The notes under the pieces: model-generated | Databases searched by the model: none | Told to the model about the DNA's origin: nothing | The model's input: only the letters and a program-made list of their open reading frames with translations | Made by a program: the position numbers and the translations under genes | Source: Modestobacter sp. VKM Ac-2985 | GTDB lineage: Bacteria > Actinomycetota > Actinomycetes > Mycobacteriales > Geodermatophilaceae | DNA length: 64,000 nucleotides | Direction: 5' to 3' | NCBI RefSeq assembly: GCF_026967925.1 | Contig: NZ_JAPVBI010000001.1 | Span: forward strand, 1,083,613-1,147,612 | Shown here: piece after piece, positions 41,325 to 52,710 of the stretch | How the letters are laid out: each line of letters begins with the position of its first letter | Numbering within the stretch: position 1 is the first letter of the stretch

Positions 41325-42169
41325 GCCCGCCCCCGCTCCCGGCTGCCGCGGTCGCCCTGCTCGCCTGCCCGGTCTGCGACCGACAGCTCGCCGCCGACCC
41401 GGCCGGCCTCCGCTGCGCCGCCGGGCACGCCTTCGACCGGGCGCGGCAGGGCCACGTCACGCTGCTGCCGCCGGGCGGCAGCCCGCACGAGGGCGACTCC
41501 GCGACGATGGTGGCCGACCGGGCGGACTTCCTGGCCGCCGGCCACTACGGCGGCATCACCGCGGCCCTGGCGGACGCCGCCCTCACCGGGCCGCCGCCGC
41601 ACACCCTGCTCGACCTGGGCGGCGGGACCGGCGCCCACCTCGCCGGGGTGCTGGACCGCGCGCCCGACGCCGTCGGCGTGGTGGTGGACGCCTCCCGCTA
41701 CGCCGCCCGCCGGGCGGCTCGCGCGCATCCTCGGGCGATGGCGGTGGTGGCCGACTCCTGGGCGCGCTGGCCGGTGCGGGATGCCTCCGTCGACCGGGTG
41801 CTCGTCGTGTTCGCCCCGCGCAACGGCGCGGAGACCACCCGGGTGCTGGCCCCGGACGGCCGGCTCGTGGTGGTCACCCCGGCCGCCGACCACCTGGCCG
41901 AGCTCGTCGGCCCGCTGGGTCTGCTGCGCGTCGACCCGGCCAAGGCCGACCGGCTGGCCGCCGCCCTCGAGCCGCACCTGAACCCGGCCGGGACGGCGGG
42001 TCACCGGTCGGTGCTGGAGCTGGACCACGCCGCGGTGCGGACGCTGGTCGGGATGGGGCCACACGCCCGGCACCTCGCCCCGGCGGAGCTGGCCGCCCGG
42101 GTGGCCGCGCTGCCCGACCCGGTCCGGGTCACCGTGGCGGTCGACGTCGGCAGCTGGACCCGCCACTGA
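41321..42169 (+). CDS. RlmA-type 23S rRNA (guanine-N1)-methyltransferase
   Basis: 282 residues. The N-terminal zinc-finger LACPVCDRQL…LRCAAGHAFDRARQGHVTLL is the RlmA/TlrB signature, followed by the SAM fold with LLDLGGGTGAHL, APDAVGVVVDASRYAARRAA and a proline-rich loop. RlmA(I) modifies G745 and RlmA(II) (TlrB) G748 of 23S rRNA; the latter lowers tylosin binding. The sequence alone does not separate the two with certainty. GTG 41321 overlaps the phosphoesterase stop. A strong hairpin follows. Confidence 0.85.
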   Translation: MSPPPLPAAAVALLACPVCDRQLAADPAGLRCAAGHAFDRARQGHVTLLPPGGSPHEGDSATMVADRADFLAAGHYGGITAALADAALTGPPPHTLLDLGGGTGAHLAGVLDRAPDAVGVVVDASRYAARRAARAHPRAMAVVADSWARWPVRDASVDRVLVVFAPRNGAETTRVLAPDGRLVVVTPAADHLAELVGPLGLLRVDPAKADRLAAALEPHLNPAGTAGHRSVLELDHAAVRTLVGMGPHARHLAPAELAARVAALPDPVRVTVAVDVGSWTRH

Positions 42170-42185
42170 GCCCACCGCAGGACGG

Positions 42186-42217
42186 CCGAGGGCCCGGCCT
42201 CGCGGCCGGGCCCTCGG
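42186..42217. terminator. Perfect 14-bp hairpin between convergent genes
   Basis: CCGAGGGCCCGGCC (42186–42199), loop TCGC, GGCCGGGCCCTCGG (42204–42217). It lies in the 82-bp gap between the rRNA methyltransferase and glsB-like genes and would stop transcription from both sides. Confidence 0.8.
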
Positions 42218-42251
42218 AGGAGCTGCTGGTTCCCGCCCGCGGGCGGCCGGG

Positions 42252-42527
42252 TCAGCGGGTGACGCGGCGCTGCTTGCCGGTGGCGGCGACGTAGACCGCC
42301 AGCACCAGGACGGCGCCCACGATCGACGCCCACCAGCCGCCGAGGTCGAACTGCAGCCCGTCGCCCTGGACGAGGCTGAAGACCAGGTTGCCCACCACCG
42401 AGCCGATGAGGCCGAGCACGAGGGTGGCGACGAGGCCGAGGTCCTGCTTGCCGGGGACGACGGCGCGGGCGATCAGGCCGGCGACGAAGCCGATCAGGAT
42501 CGCGAGGAGAACTCCACCGATGCTCAT
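42252..42527 (-). CDS. GlsB/YeaQ/YmgE-family stress-response membrane protein
   Basis: 91 residues with three hydrophobic helices and the family features IGGVLLAILIGFVAGLIARAVVPG and LGLIGSVVGNLVF. Members are small transglycosylase-associated or stress-induced membrane proteins of unknown mechanism. ATG 42527 follows GGAGGTCACCC. A GTTT-N16-GGCTAC promoter (42592–42617, minus strand) suggests control by the same type of stress sigma factor as the operon at 23–25 kb. Confidence 0.85.
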   Translation of the reverse strand: MSIGGVLLAILIGFVAGLIARAVVPGKQDLGLVATLVLGLIGSVVGNLVFSLVQGDGLQFDLGGWWASIVGAVLVLAVYVAATGKQRRVTR

Positions 42528-42591
42528 GGGTGACCTCCGGTGCACGACGGTCGAGCCGTCTCGCGCTGGTCCGTCCAGCGCAAGATCAACA

Positions 42592-42617
42592 GTAGCCTCG
42601 CACGGACGTGAGCAAAC
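42592..42617 (-). promoter_or_regulatory. SigmaF/sigmaB-like promoter of the GlsB-type gene
   Basis: Minus strand: GTTT (42617–42614), 16 nt, GGCTAC (42597–42592). One mismatch to GGGTA in the -10. It is 65 bp from the gene start. Confidence 0.4.
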
Positions 42618-42790
42618 TCCCCGCGGGCGTCGCATCGTGCTCCCTGCTGCGCCGGCCCCACCGGCCCCACCGGCCCCGTACCGCGCCGACCTGCGGTTCT
42701 CCCCGACGCCGGGTCGGGTCGCCGCCAGGCCTCCCCGGGGCGCGCCGCACCGACTCCTGCTCCCGCCGCGTCAGCCGTGACGTGACGGTC

Positions 42791-42796
42791 TAAGCT
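42791..42796 (+). promoter_or_regulatory. -10 box for leaderless ctaD
   Basis: TAAGCT, 6 nt, then GTG 42803; no ribosome site. Confidence 0.5.
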
Positions 42797-42802
42797 CCGA
42801 CC

Positions 42803-44563
42803 GTGACGATCGCACCTGCCCCGATCGTGAGCCGGCCGAGCCCGGCCCACGAGGCCGAGAAGGGATCGCGGCTCCTCGGTCTGCTGCGCACCACCGACCA
42901 CAAGACCATCGGCCTGATGTACACCACGGTGGCGTTCATCTGGTTCTTCCTCGGTGGCTTCATGGCACTCCTGATGCGTGGTGAGCTGGCCCGCCCGGAG
43001 CTGCAGTACCTCTCGCCCGAGCAGTACAACCAGCTGGTCACGATGCACGGCACGATCATGCTGCTGTTCTTCGCGACGCCGATGTTCTTCGCGTTCGCGA
43101 ACCTGATCATGCCGCTGCAGCTGGGTGCGCCCGACGTCGCGTTCCCGCGACTGAACGCCTTCTCCTTCTGGCTGTTCTTCTTCGGCGCCTCGATCGCCGT
43201 CTCCGGCTTCCTGACCCCGGGTGGCGCGGCCGACTTCGGCTGGTACGCCTACACCCCGCTGTCGACCGCGGTGCACAGCCCGGGCGCCGGTGGTGACCTG
43301 TGGATCGCGGGCCTGGCGGTCAGTGGTCTGGGCACGATCCTGGGTGGCGTCAACTTCATCGCCACGATCGTCTGCCTCCGGGCGCCGGGTCTGACGATGT
43401 TCCGGATGTCCATCTTCACCTGGGCGGCGCTGGTCACCAGCATCCTGATCCTGCTGGCCTTCCCCATCCTGACCGCCGCGCTGATGGCGCTGCTGGCCGA
43501 CCGGCACCTCGATGCGCAGGTCTACACGCCGGAGAACGGTGGGCCGCTGCTGTGGCAGCACCTGTTCTGGTTCTTCGGGCACCCAGAGGTCTACATCATC
43601 GCGTTGCCGTTCTTCGGCATCATCAGCGAGGTCATCCCGGTCTTCAGCCGCAAGCCGCTGTTCGGCTACAAGGGCATGGTCTTCGCGCTGATCGCCATCA
43701 CCGCGCTCTCGCTGGCGGTGTGGGCGCACCACATGTTCGCCACCGGTGCGGTGCTGCTGCCGTTCTTCGCCTTCCTGACGTACCTGATCGCGGTGCCCAC
43801 CGGGATCAAGTTCTTCAACTGGATCGGCACGATGTGGCGGGGCCAGATCACCTTCGAGACGCCGATGCTCTTCTCGATCGGCTTCCTGATCACCTTCCTG
43901 CTCGGTGGTCTGACCGGTGTGCTGCTGGCCAGCCCGCCGCTGGACTGGCACGTCAACGACAGCTACTTCGTCGTGGCCCACTTCCACTACGTCGTCTTCG
44001 GCACCGTGGTGTTCGCCGCCTACGCCGGGCTGTACTTCTGGTTCCCGAAGATGTGCGGCCGGATGATGGACGAGAAGATCGGGAAGCTGCACTTCTGGCT
44101 GACCTTCATCGGCTTCCACGCCACGTTCCTCATCCAGCACTGGCTGGGCAACGAGGGCATGCCGCGCCGGTACGTCGACTACCTCGCGACCGACGGCGGC
44201 GGCTCCTTCACCACGATGCACACGATCTCCACGATCGGTTCCTTCATCCTGGGTGCCTCGGTGATCCCCTTCGTCTACAACGTCGTGAAGTCGTGGAAGC
44301 ACGGCCGGCTGGCGCTGCGCGACGACCCCTGGGGCCACGGCAACTCCCTGGAGTGGGCGACCTCGTCCCCGCCGCCGCGACACAACTTCGTCGAGATCCC
44401 CCGGATCCGGTCGGAGCGCCCCGCGTTCGAGCTGCACTACCCGCACCTGCGGGACCGCCTGGAGATGGAGGCCCACGCCGGCAAGGGTCACCAGCCCTAC
44501 GCCAGCGAGGCCGGTCTGACCGGAGGCGCCCGCCAGGGCGCCGACGACAAGGACCCGACCTGA
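42803..44563 (+). CDS. ctaD: Cytochrome c oxidase subunit I (aa3 type)
   Basis: The 586-residue catalytic subunit of the terminal oxidase, with twelve helices. Haem and copper ligands are visible: [11 protein letters not shown] (haem a), [15 protein letters not shown] (CuB His and the Tyr crosslink), WAHHMFATG (two CuB His) and [10 protein letters not shown] (haem a3 and a). The cytosolic tail is charged. GTG 42803 with TAAGCT six bases upstream suggests a leaderless mRNA. It stands alone here; subunits II, III and IV are elsewhere, as is common in actinobacteria. A 17-bp hairpin follows. Confidence 0.96.
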   Translation: MTIAPAPIVSRPSPAHEAEKGSRLLGLLRTTDHKTIGLMYTTVAFIWFFLGGFMALLMRGELARPELQYLSPEQYNQLVTMHGTIMLLFFATPMFFAFANLIMPLQLGAPDVAFPRLNAFSFWLFFFGASIAVSGFLTPGGAADFGWYAYTPLSTAVHSPGAGGDLWIAGLAVSGLGTILGGVNFIATIVCLRAPGLTMFRMSIFTWAALVTSILILLAFPILTAALMALLADRHLDAQVYTPENGGPLLWQHLFWFFGHPEVYIIALPFFGIISEVIPVFSRKPLFGYKGMVFALIAITALSLAVWAHHMFATGAVLLPFFAFLTYLIAVPTGIKFFNWIGTMWRGQITFETPMLFSIGFLITFLLGGLTGVLLASPPLDWHVNDSYFVVAHFHYVVFGTVVFAAYAGLYFWFPKMCGRMMDEKIGKLHFWLTFIGFHATFLIQHWLGNEGMPRRYVDYLATDGGGSFTTMHTISTIGSFILGASVIPFVYNVVKSWKHGRLALRDDPWGHGNSLEWATSSPPPRHNFVEIPRIRSERPAFELHYPHLRDRLEMEAHAGKGHQPYASEAGLTGGARQGADDKDPT

Positions 44564-44611
44564 GCTGAGGTCGCTGGCCTCGCGAGGGCAGCGCACGCAG
44601 CGGGCCGACTC

Positions 44612-44646
44612 GGACGCCCCGTCAGCCACTGGCTGACGGGGCGTCC
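44612..44646 (+). terminator. Perfect 17-bp hairpin after ctaD
   Basis: GGACGCCCCGTCAGCCA (44612–44628), one base, TGGCTGACGGGGCGTCC (44630–44646). No T tract follows, so it is an I-shaped terminator of the kind proposed for mycobacteria. It separates ctaD from serB. Confidence 0.8.
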
Positions 44647-44721
44647 GTGCGTCCGGGGCCGGGGGAGCGCAGCGGACGGGGCGCGGTCGGGGGGCGATCA
44701 CCGGTCCGGCACGATGGCCGG

Positions 44722-45972
44722 GTGACCGACCGCGCCGCCGCCCCAGCGCCGACCGAACCGACCGCCGTCCCACCGGCGTCCGACGGAGCGCTGCTGACCG
44801 TGACCGGCAGCGACCGGCCGGGGGTGACTGCGGCCCTGTTCGCTGCGCTGGACTCCCTCGGCCCGCACCCGGTCGAGGTCCTCGACGTCGAACAGGTCGT
44901 GGTGCACGGCCAGCTGGTGCTCGGCGTCGTCGTCGGCAGCCCGGAGAGCGCCGCCGAGGGGCCCCTGGCCGACCGGTTGCGTGCCACCGCAGCCGAGGTG
45001 GCGGCGCGGACCGGCGTCCAGGTCAGCGTGCAGCCCACCGCGGCCGGCAGCGCCCGCCAGGAGCGCACCGCCCGCCACCACGTCATCGTGCTCGGCCGCC
45101 CGGTCCCGCCGGCTGCGGTCGCCGGCGCCGCGCGCGCCATCGCCGGGGTGGGCGGCAACATCGAGGCGATCCGCCGGTTGTCCGACTACCCGGTCACCAG
45201 CTTCGAGCTGACCGTCTCCGGTGCCGCCTCCACCGAGCTGCGCACGGCGCTGGCCACGGTCGCCGCCGAGACGGGCACCGACATCGCGGTGGAGCAGGTG
45301 GGGCTGGCACGGCGTGGCAAGCGGCTGATCGTGCTGGACGTCGACTCGACCCTGGTCCGCGGCGAGGTGATCGACGAGCTGGCCGCCCGCGCCGGCCGGG
45401 CCGCCGAGGTCGCCCGGATCACCGCGGCGGCGATGAACGGTGAGCTGGACTTCGAGGAGTCCCTCCGCGCGCGGGTGGCGGTGCTGGCCGGGCTGCCGGT
45501 GGGCGTGCTGGAGGAGGTCCGGACCCACCTGGTGCTGACCCCGGGCGCCCGGACCCTGATCCGCACGCTGCAGCGACTGGGCTTCCGCTGCGGGATCGTC
45601 AGCGGCGGGTTCAGCCAGATCACCGATCCGCTCGCCGCCGAGCTCGGCCTGGACTTCGCCGCCGCGAACACCCTGGAGGTGGCCGACGGGCGGCTCACCG
45701 GCGGGCTCGTCGGGGAGGTCGTCGACCGCGCGGGCAAGGCCCGGGCGCTGGCCCGGTTCGCCGCCGAGCACGGCGTCCCGATGGACCAGACCGTCGCGGT
45801 CGGCGATGGCGCCAACGACCTCGACATGCTCAACGCGGCCGGGCTGGGCATCGCGTTCAACGCCAAGCCGTTCGTCCGCGACCAGGCACACGCGGCGCTG
45901 AACCAGCCCTACCTGGACGCCGTCCTCCAGGTCCTCGGCTTCACCCGGGACGAGGTGCTGGACGCCAGCTGA
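44722..45972 (+). CDS. serB: Phosphoserine phosphatase SerB with N-terminal ACT domains
   Basis: 416 residues. Two ACT-like domains (about 25–100 and 115–195) precede the HAD phosphatase: LDVDSTLVRGE (nucleophile Asp near 208), GIVSGGFSQI, GKARALARFA and VAVGDGANDLDML. It makes L-serine from phosphoserine; ACT domains give serine feedback in the mycobacterial SerB2 type. GTG 44722 has CACGAT six bases upstream and no ribosome site. The identical 13-mer GCACGATGGCCGG precedes the gene at 61516. Confidence 0.94.
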   Translation: MTDRAAAPAPTEPTAVPPASDGALLTVTGSDRPGVTAALFAALDSLGPHPVEVLDVEQVVVHGQLVLGVVVGSPESAAEGPLADRLRATAAEVAARTGVQVSVQPTAAGSARQERTARHHVIVLGRPVPPAAVAGAARAIAGVGGNIEAIRRLSDYPVTSFELTVSGAASTELRTALATVAAETGTDIAVEQVGLARRGKRLIVLDVDSTLVRGEVIDELAARAGRAAEVARITAAAMNGELDFEESLRARVAVLAGLPVGVLEEVRTHLVLTPGARTLIRTLQRLGFRCGIVSGGFSQITDPLAAELGLDFAAANTLEVADGRLTGGLVGEVVDRAGKARALARFAAEHGVPMDQTVAVGDGANDLDMLNAAGLGIAFNAKPFVRDQAHAALNQPYLDAVLQVLGFTRDEVLDAS

Positions 45973-46003
45973 GCGGGGGTCCGCACTGGGGACTGTCGAC
46001 GAC

Positions 46004-46022
46004 GGGAGGCCGGAGGCCTCCC
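46004..46022. terminator. Hairpin between convergent serB and pncA
   Basis: GGGAGGCC (46004–46011), loop GGA, GGCCTCCC (46015–46022): a perfect 8-bp stem. Bidirectional terminator. Confidence 0.6.
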
Positions 46023-46084
46023 CGAGGAGGCAGCTCAGCGGCTCCACGCGAGTCGGGCACGGCTCCTGGCCGCGGTGTCGTCCG

Positions 46085-46645
46085 TCAGGACGACGATGTG
46101 CTCAGCTCCACCCCGGCGGTGCGGAGCTGTTCCAGGGCGGCGTCGGTCGTGGCGGGGGAGACCCCGGCGGTGAGGTGCAGCAGCACCCGGGTGGAGAACC
46201 CGGCGCCGACCGCGTCGAGCGCGGTCGCCCGGACGCAGTGGTCGGTGGCGATGCCGACGACGTCGACGGCGTCGACCTCGTGGGCCCGCAGCCAGTCGGC
46301 CAGACCCTGCCCGTCGAACGAGCCCTCGAAGCCGGAGTAGGCGGCTTCGTACTCGCCCTTGTCGAAGACCGCCTCGATCGGCCGCCGGTCCAGGTCCGAG
46401 TGGAGCTCGACCCCGGACGTCCCGACGACGCAGTGCGCCGGCCAGGTCTCCAGGTAGTCGGGCTGCTCGGCGAAGTGGCCGCCCGGGTCGACGTGGTGGT
46501 CCCGGGTGGCGACGACGTGCGCGTAGTCGGTCGCGGCGGCGTGGGCGCTGATCGCCCGGGCGACGGCGGTGCCCCCGTCGACGGCGAGGCTGCCGCCCTC
46601 GCAGAAGTCGTTCTGCACGTCCACGATCACCAGTGCCCGGGTCAT
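46085..46645 (-). CDS. pncA: Nicotinamidase/pyrazinamidase
   Basis: Isochorismatase-like hydrolase (186 aa) converting nicotinamide to nicotinate; in mycobacteria it also activates pyrazinamide. The catalytic triad is in place: Asp9 (VDVQNDF), Lys96 (FDKGEYE) and Cys137 (TDHCVRA). The cis-peptide and metal-site motif GGHFAEQPDYLETWPAHCV is also seen. It lies 52 bp after pncB on the same strand, so the two NAD-salvage steps are probably cotranscribed. ATG 46645 with AGGATGAGG upstream. Confidence 0.94.
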   Translation of the reverse strand: MTRALVIVDVQNDFCEGGSLAVDGGTAVARAISAHAAATDYAHVVATRDHHVDPGGHFAEQPDYLETWPAHCVVGTSGVELHSDLDRRPIEAVFDKGEYEAAYSGFEGSFDGQGLADWLRAHEVDAVDVVGIATDHCVRATALDAVGAGFSTRVLLHLTAGVSPATTDAALEQLRTAGVELSTSSS

Positions 46646-46697
46646 GGCCTCATCCTGCCCCGACGACCGCCCTCCCGGCGGGTGGGGCCTGCGGCCG

Positions 46698-47993
46698 CTA
46701 CTCGGTGACGGTGTCGATCGCCGGTTCACCCCGGGACAGCGACCACGCCTCCGTGGGCAGGGCGGTGCGTGCCCGGGCGTGCAGTTCCACGGCCACGGCG
46801 AGGGCGTCGGCGGGGGACCGGGGCTCCACCAGTTCCCCGCCACGGACGAGTGGTCGGATCAGCTCGCGGTCGTGCTCCCGGGTGGTGGCCGGTGCCGTGC
46901 TGACCACCTCTGCGGTCGCCGTCCCGTCGGCGTCGTGCCGGCGCACGGCGTGCTTGCGGCCACCCACCGAGCGCTTGCCCACGGAGTTCTTGGCCACCGG
47001 TACGCCGTCCCGCGCCACCAGCTTGTAGACCATCCCGACCGTGGGCGAGCCGGAGCCGGTCACCAGGGAGGTGCCCACGCCGTAGCCGTGGACCGGGGCG
47101 GCCGCCAGGGCGGCGATCGCGTACTCGTCCAGGTCGCTGGTGACGATCACCCGGGTGCCCGTCGCGCCGAGGGAGTCCAGCAGCTCGCGGGCGCGGGTCG
47201 CCTCGATGGCGAGGTCCCCGGAGTCCAGCCGGACGGCGCCGAGCTCCGGGCCGGCCACCTCGATCGCCGTCCGGATGCCCTGCTCGGTGTCGTAGGTGTC
47301 GACCAGCAGCGTCGTCCCGACGCCCAGGGTGTCCAGCTGCGCGCGGAACGCCGCCGCCTCGTCGTCGTGCAGCAGGGTGAACGCGTGTGCGCTGGTGCCG
47401 GTCGTGGGGATGCCGTAGCGGGCGCCGGCGGCCAGGTTCGACGTCGCGGAGAAGCCGACCAGGGCGGCGGCCCGGGCGGCGGCGACGGCGGCCTCCTCGT
47501 GCGTGCGCCGGGAGCCCATCTCGATGCACGGCCGGCCGCAGGCGGCGCCGACCATCCGCGCCCCGGCCGCGGCGATGGCGCTGTCGTGGTTGAGGATCGA
47601 CAGCACGAGGGTCTCGAGCAGGACCGCCTGGCCGAACGGGGCCCGCACGGTCAGCACCGGGGAACCGGGGAAGTAGAGGTCGCCCTCGGCGTATCCGTCG
47701 ACGTCCCCGGTGAACCGGAAGCCGGCCAGGTGCTCCAGCAGTCGGGGGTCCTCGACGCCCTGCTGCCGGAGCGCGTCGAGCTCGGCCTCGCCGAACCGGA
47801 AGCCGGCCAGCGCCTCCAGGAACCGGCCGGTGCCGGCGAGCACGCCGTACCGCCGGCCGTGCGGCAGCCGGCGGGCGAACACCTCGAAGACGCAGTCCCG
47901 GTCGGCGGTGCCGTCGCGAAGGGCGGCGGCCAGCATCGTCAGCTCGTAGCGGTCGGTGAACATCGCGGGGCTGAGCGGCGGGCTCTGCGGCAT
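46698..47993 (-). CDS. pncB: Nicotinate phosphoribosyltransferase
   Basis: 431 residues with FTDRYELTM at the start, FEVFARRLP, GSRRTHEEAAVAAARAA, SNLAAGARYGIPTTGTSAH and VRLDSGDL: all family signatures. It joins nicotinate and PRPP to nicotinate mononucleotide. Position directly divergent from clpS equals Rv1330c (pncB1) in M. tuberculosis. The -10 TATCGT eight bases before the ATG suggests a very short or absent leader. Operon with pncA. Confidence 0.94.
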   Translation of the reverse strand: MPQSPPLSPAMFTDRYELTMLAAALRDGTADRDCVFEVFARRLPHGRRYGVLAGTGRFLEALAGFRFGEAELDALRQQGVEDPRLLEHLAGFRFTGDVDGYAEGDLYFPGSPVLTVRAPFGQAVLLETLVLSILNHDSAIAAAGARMVGAACGRPCIEMGSRRTHEEAAVAAARAAALVGFSATSNLAAGARYGIPTTGTSAHAFTLLHDDEAAAFRAQLDTLGVGTTLLVDTYDTEQGIRTAIEVAGPELGAVRLDSGDLAIEATRARELLDSLGATGTRVIVTSDLDEYAIAALAAAPVHGYGVGTSLVTGSGSPTVGMVYKLVARDGVPVAKNSVGKRSVGGRKHAVRRHDADGTATAEVVSTAPATTREHDRELIRPLVRGGELVEPRSPADALAVAVELHARARTALPTEAWSLSRGEPAIDTVTE

Positions 47994-48043
47994 GGAGCAG
48001 CACGATAGGGGCCCACCGACTGCGTCCGGGGAGGCGGTCGTCC

Positions 48044-48049
48044 TAGAGT
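48044..48049 (+). promoter_or_regulatory. -10 box for leaderless clpS
   Basis: TAGAGT, 6 nt, GTG 48056. The gap to divergent pncB is only 62 bp. Confidence 0.5.
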
Positions 48050-48055
48050 GCTCAC

Positions 48056-48352
48056 GTGGCCGGACCGCTTGCGCCTGAACGGGTGCCGGAGACGACGACC
48101 GAGGAGCAGTCCGCCCTCGACCGCCCCTGGGTCACCGTCGTCTGGGACGACCCGGTCAACCTGATGACCTATGTGACCTTCGTGCTCCAGGAGCTGTTCG
48201 GGTACGACGAGGCGACGGCGACGGAGCTCATGCTGCAGGTGCACAACGAGGGCAAGGCGATCGTGAGCTCCGGTCCGCGGGAGCGGATGGAGCACGACAC
48301 GAACCGGCTGCACGCCTACGGGCTGTGGGCCACCTACCAGCGGGACGCATGA
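48056..48352 (+). CDS. clpS: ATP-dependent Clp protease adaptor ClpS
   Basis: 98 residues. A flexible N-terminus is followed by the core [17 protein letters not shown] (Asp-Asp-Pro-Val-Asn substrate pocket), [13 protein letters not shown] and the His/Leu surface contacting ClpA/C. It delivers N-degron proteins to the Clp protease. Overlaps the DUF2017 gene (ATGA); the pair corresponds to Rv1331–Rv1332. Confidence 0.93.
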   Translation: MAGPLAPERVPETTTEEQSALDRPWVTVVWDDPVNLMTYVTFVLQELFGYDEATATELMLQVHNEGKAIVSSGPRERMEHDTNRLHAYGLWATYQRDA

Positions 48353-48858
48353 AGCCGTTCCGCCGCAAGGGCGACCAGTTGGTGGCCCGGCTGGTCGACG
48401 CCGAGGCCGACATCGTGAACCTGCTGCTGGACCAGCTGGAGCAGCTGCTCGTCGCCGATGCAGCCGACTCCGGTGGCGACCCGGTCCTGGCCCGGCTGCT
48501 GCCCAGCGGGCACGCCAGCGACCCGCAGCTGGCCGCCGAGTACCGCGAGCTCACCGAGGCCGGGCTGCGCAGTGGCAAGGCCGACGACCTGGCGATGGTC
48601 CGCGCCACCGTGCCCCCCGGGGGTGGCGAGGTGCGGCTGGACGCCGAGCAGGCGCGAGCCTGGCTGCGCACCACCAACGACCTCCGGCTCGCGATGGGCA
48701 CCCGGCTGGGCATCACCGCGGAGACCGAGCCCCCGGAGATCGACCCCTCGGGGGAGGGGGCGGACGACGACTCGCAGCTGGCCGTCTACTACTGGCTCAC
48801 CGCGGTGCAGGGCTCGCTGATCGACGCCGTGGCCGCCGGTCGAGGCGACCGACGGTGA
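48349..48858 (+). CDS. DUF2017 domain-containing protein
   Basis: 169 residues, mostly helical, with a central [36 protein letters not shown] and a C-terminal [15 protein letters not shown] that fit DUF2017 (Rv1332 in M. tuberculosis). It always follows clpS in actinobacteria and may belong to the same degradation pathway. ATG 48349 overlaps clpS. The last 62 nt overlap the convergent gene at 48797. Confidence 0.88.
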   Translation: MKPFRRKGDQLVARLVDAEADIVNLLLDQLEQLLVADAADSGGDPVLARLLPSGHASDPQLAAEYRELTEAGLRSGKADDLAMVRATVPPGGGEVRLDAEQARAWLRTTNDLRLAMGTRLGITAETEPPEIDPSGEGADDDSQLAVYYWLTAVQGSLIDAVAAGRGDRR

Positions 48859-49150
48859 GCAGCACCAGGATGGCGACGAGCAGGTCGGCGACGAAGAACA
48901 CGTAGACCAGGCTGTGCACCGTCACGTCCTGCACGATCGCCCCGATGCAGGACACCAGGGTGATGCCGGACAGGGCGGCCAGCAGCACCAGCCCGATGAG
49001 CCGGCCGAGCACCACCAGCACCAGCTCGACCCGGTCGGTCCGCTGGTCCGTGGCGCGGCCACTGCGGTAGAGCAGCCGGGCCGACCCGATGGCCAGGGCC
49101 GGCAGCGCGACCAGGACGACGCCGAGCACCATGAGAACCTCGATCACCAC
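48797..49150 (-). CDS. Small membrane protein, about three helices
   Basis: Reading from tandem GTG codons at 49150/49147: VVIEVLMVLGVVLVALPALA, a basic loop (RSGRATDQRTDR), VLVVLGRLIGLVLLAALSGI and [20 protein letters not shown], then a very basic tail. It is probably an integral membrane protein of 117 aa. I recognise no family. Its 3' end overlaps the DUF2017 gene on the other strand by 62 nt. GATAAC lies some 15 nt before the start and may be a -10. Confidence 0.6.
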   Translation of the reverse strand: MVIEVLMVLGVVLVALPALAIGSARLLYRSGRATDQRTDRVELVLVVLGRLIGLVLLAALSGITLVSCIGAIVQDVTVHSLVYVFFVADLLVAILVLLTVGRLDRRPRRRSASPAPR

Positions 49151-49261
49151 GGTCGGCGACGTTATCGTCCGGACACCCCGGGGACGCAATCCGTTCCCCC
49201 GGCGGTCACCCGTTCCGGCCCTCGTCCCGGACCGGGGAGGACGTCGGGCGGCGGCGCTGCC

Positions 49262-49267
49262 TAGACT
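49262..49267 (+). promoter_or_regulatory. -10 box for leaderless mec
   Basis: TAGACT, 6 nt, GTG 49274. Confidence 0.5.
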
Positions 49268-49273
49268 GGGCCC

Positions 49274-51811
<2,538 letters not shown>

Positions 51812-51839
51812 CCGGGCTGAGACGGTCGTCTCAGCCCGG
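51812..51839 (+). terminator. Hairpin after the HAD gene
   Basis: CCGGGCTGAGA (51812–51822), loop CGGTCG, TCTCAGCCCGG (51829–51839): perfect 11-bp stem starting just after the stop. Confidence 0.7.
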
Positions 51840-51882
51840 ACGCGCGGCGTTGTCCGACCGGGCCGTTAGCCTGGCTGCCGAC

Positions 51883-52710
51883 ATGAGCACTGCGACAGCG
51901 GGTGCGGACGCACCCATCGGGATCTTCGACTCCGGGGTCGGTGGGCTCACCGTGGCCCGCGCGGTCCTCGACCAGCTCCCGCACGAGGCCATCCGCTACC
52001 TCGGCGACACCGCGCACAGCCCGTACGGGCCCCGGCCGATCGCCGACGTCCGCCGGCACTCGCTGGCGGCGATGGACCAGCTGGTCGCCGACGGGGTCAA
52101 GATGCTCGTCATCGCCTGCAACTCCGCCAGCGCCGCCTGCCTGGGCGATGCCCGGGAGCGCTACGACGTCCCGGTGGTGGAGGTGGTGCTGCCCGCCGTC
52201 CGCCGGGCGACCGCGGCGACGCGGAACGGCCGGGTAGGCGTCATCGCCACCCAGGCCACGGTCACCAGCGGCGCCTACGAGGACGCCTTCGCCGCCGCGC
52301 CGCAGGTCAGCGTCACCAGCGCCGCCTGCCCCAGCTTCGTCGACTTCGTCGAGCGCGGGATCACCAGCGGCCGGCAGCTCGTGGGGCTGGCGCAGTCCTA
52401 CCTGGACCCGTTGCTGGGAGCCGGCGTCGACACCGTCGTGCTCGGCTGCACGCACTATCCGCTGCTCACCGGCGTGCTGTCGCTGGTGCTGGGTGAGGAG
52501 GTCACGCTGGTGTCCAGCGCGGAGGAGACGGCCAAGGACGTGTACCGGGTGCTGACCCGGACCGACCTGGTGCGCGACCCGGAGGGCCCGCCACCGGTGC
52601 ACCGGTTCCTCGCCACCGGCGACCCGGAGCCCTTCGCCCGGCTCGGCCGGCGCTTCCTCGGCCCGGAGGTCGACAGCGTCCTGCGTGCGGGTGCGGAGGC
52701 CGGGGCGTGA
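51883..52710 (+). CDS. murI: Glutamate racemase
   Basis: 275 residues supplying D-glutamate to peptidoglycan. Signatures are [25 protein letters not shown] (Cys about 78) and [11 protein letters not shown] (Cys about 188), the two catalytic cysteines. ATG 51883 is preferred over an upstream in-frame ATG at 51850; TAGCCT ten bases before it is a good -10. Equivalent to Rv1338. Overlaps the MBL gene by 4 nt. Confidence 0.95.
   Translation: MSTATAGADAPIGIFDSGVGGLTVARAVLDQLPHEAIRYLGDTAHSPYGPRPIADVRRHSLAAMDQLVADGVKMLVIACNSASAACLGDARERYDVPVVEVVLPAVRRATAATRNGRVGVIATQATVTSGAYEDAFAAAPQVSVTSAACPSFVDFVERGITSGRQLVGLAQSYLDPLLGAGVDTVVLGCTHYPLLTGVLSLVLGEEVTLVSSAEETAKDVYRVLTRTDLVRDPEGPPPVHRFLATGDPEPFARLGRRFLGPEVDSVLRAGAEAGA

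Noticed and set aside
42524-44773. 749-codon open frame opposite ctaD
   Set aside because: Composition (Arg/Gly/Gln/His) is that of a complementary-strand frame, and ctaD is certain. Similar shadows opposite tad genes and the APC permease were dropped for the same reason.
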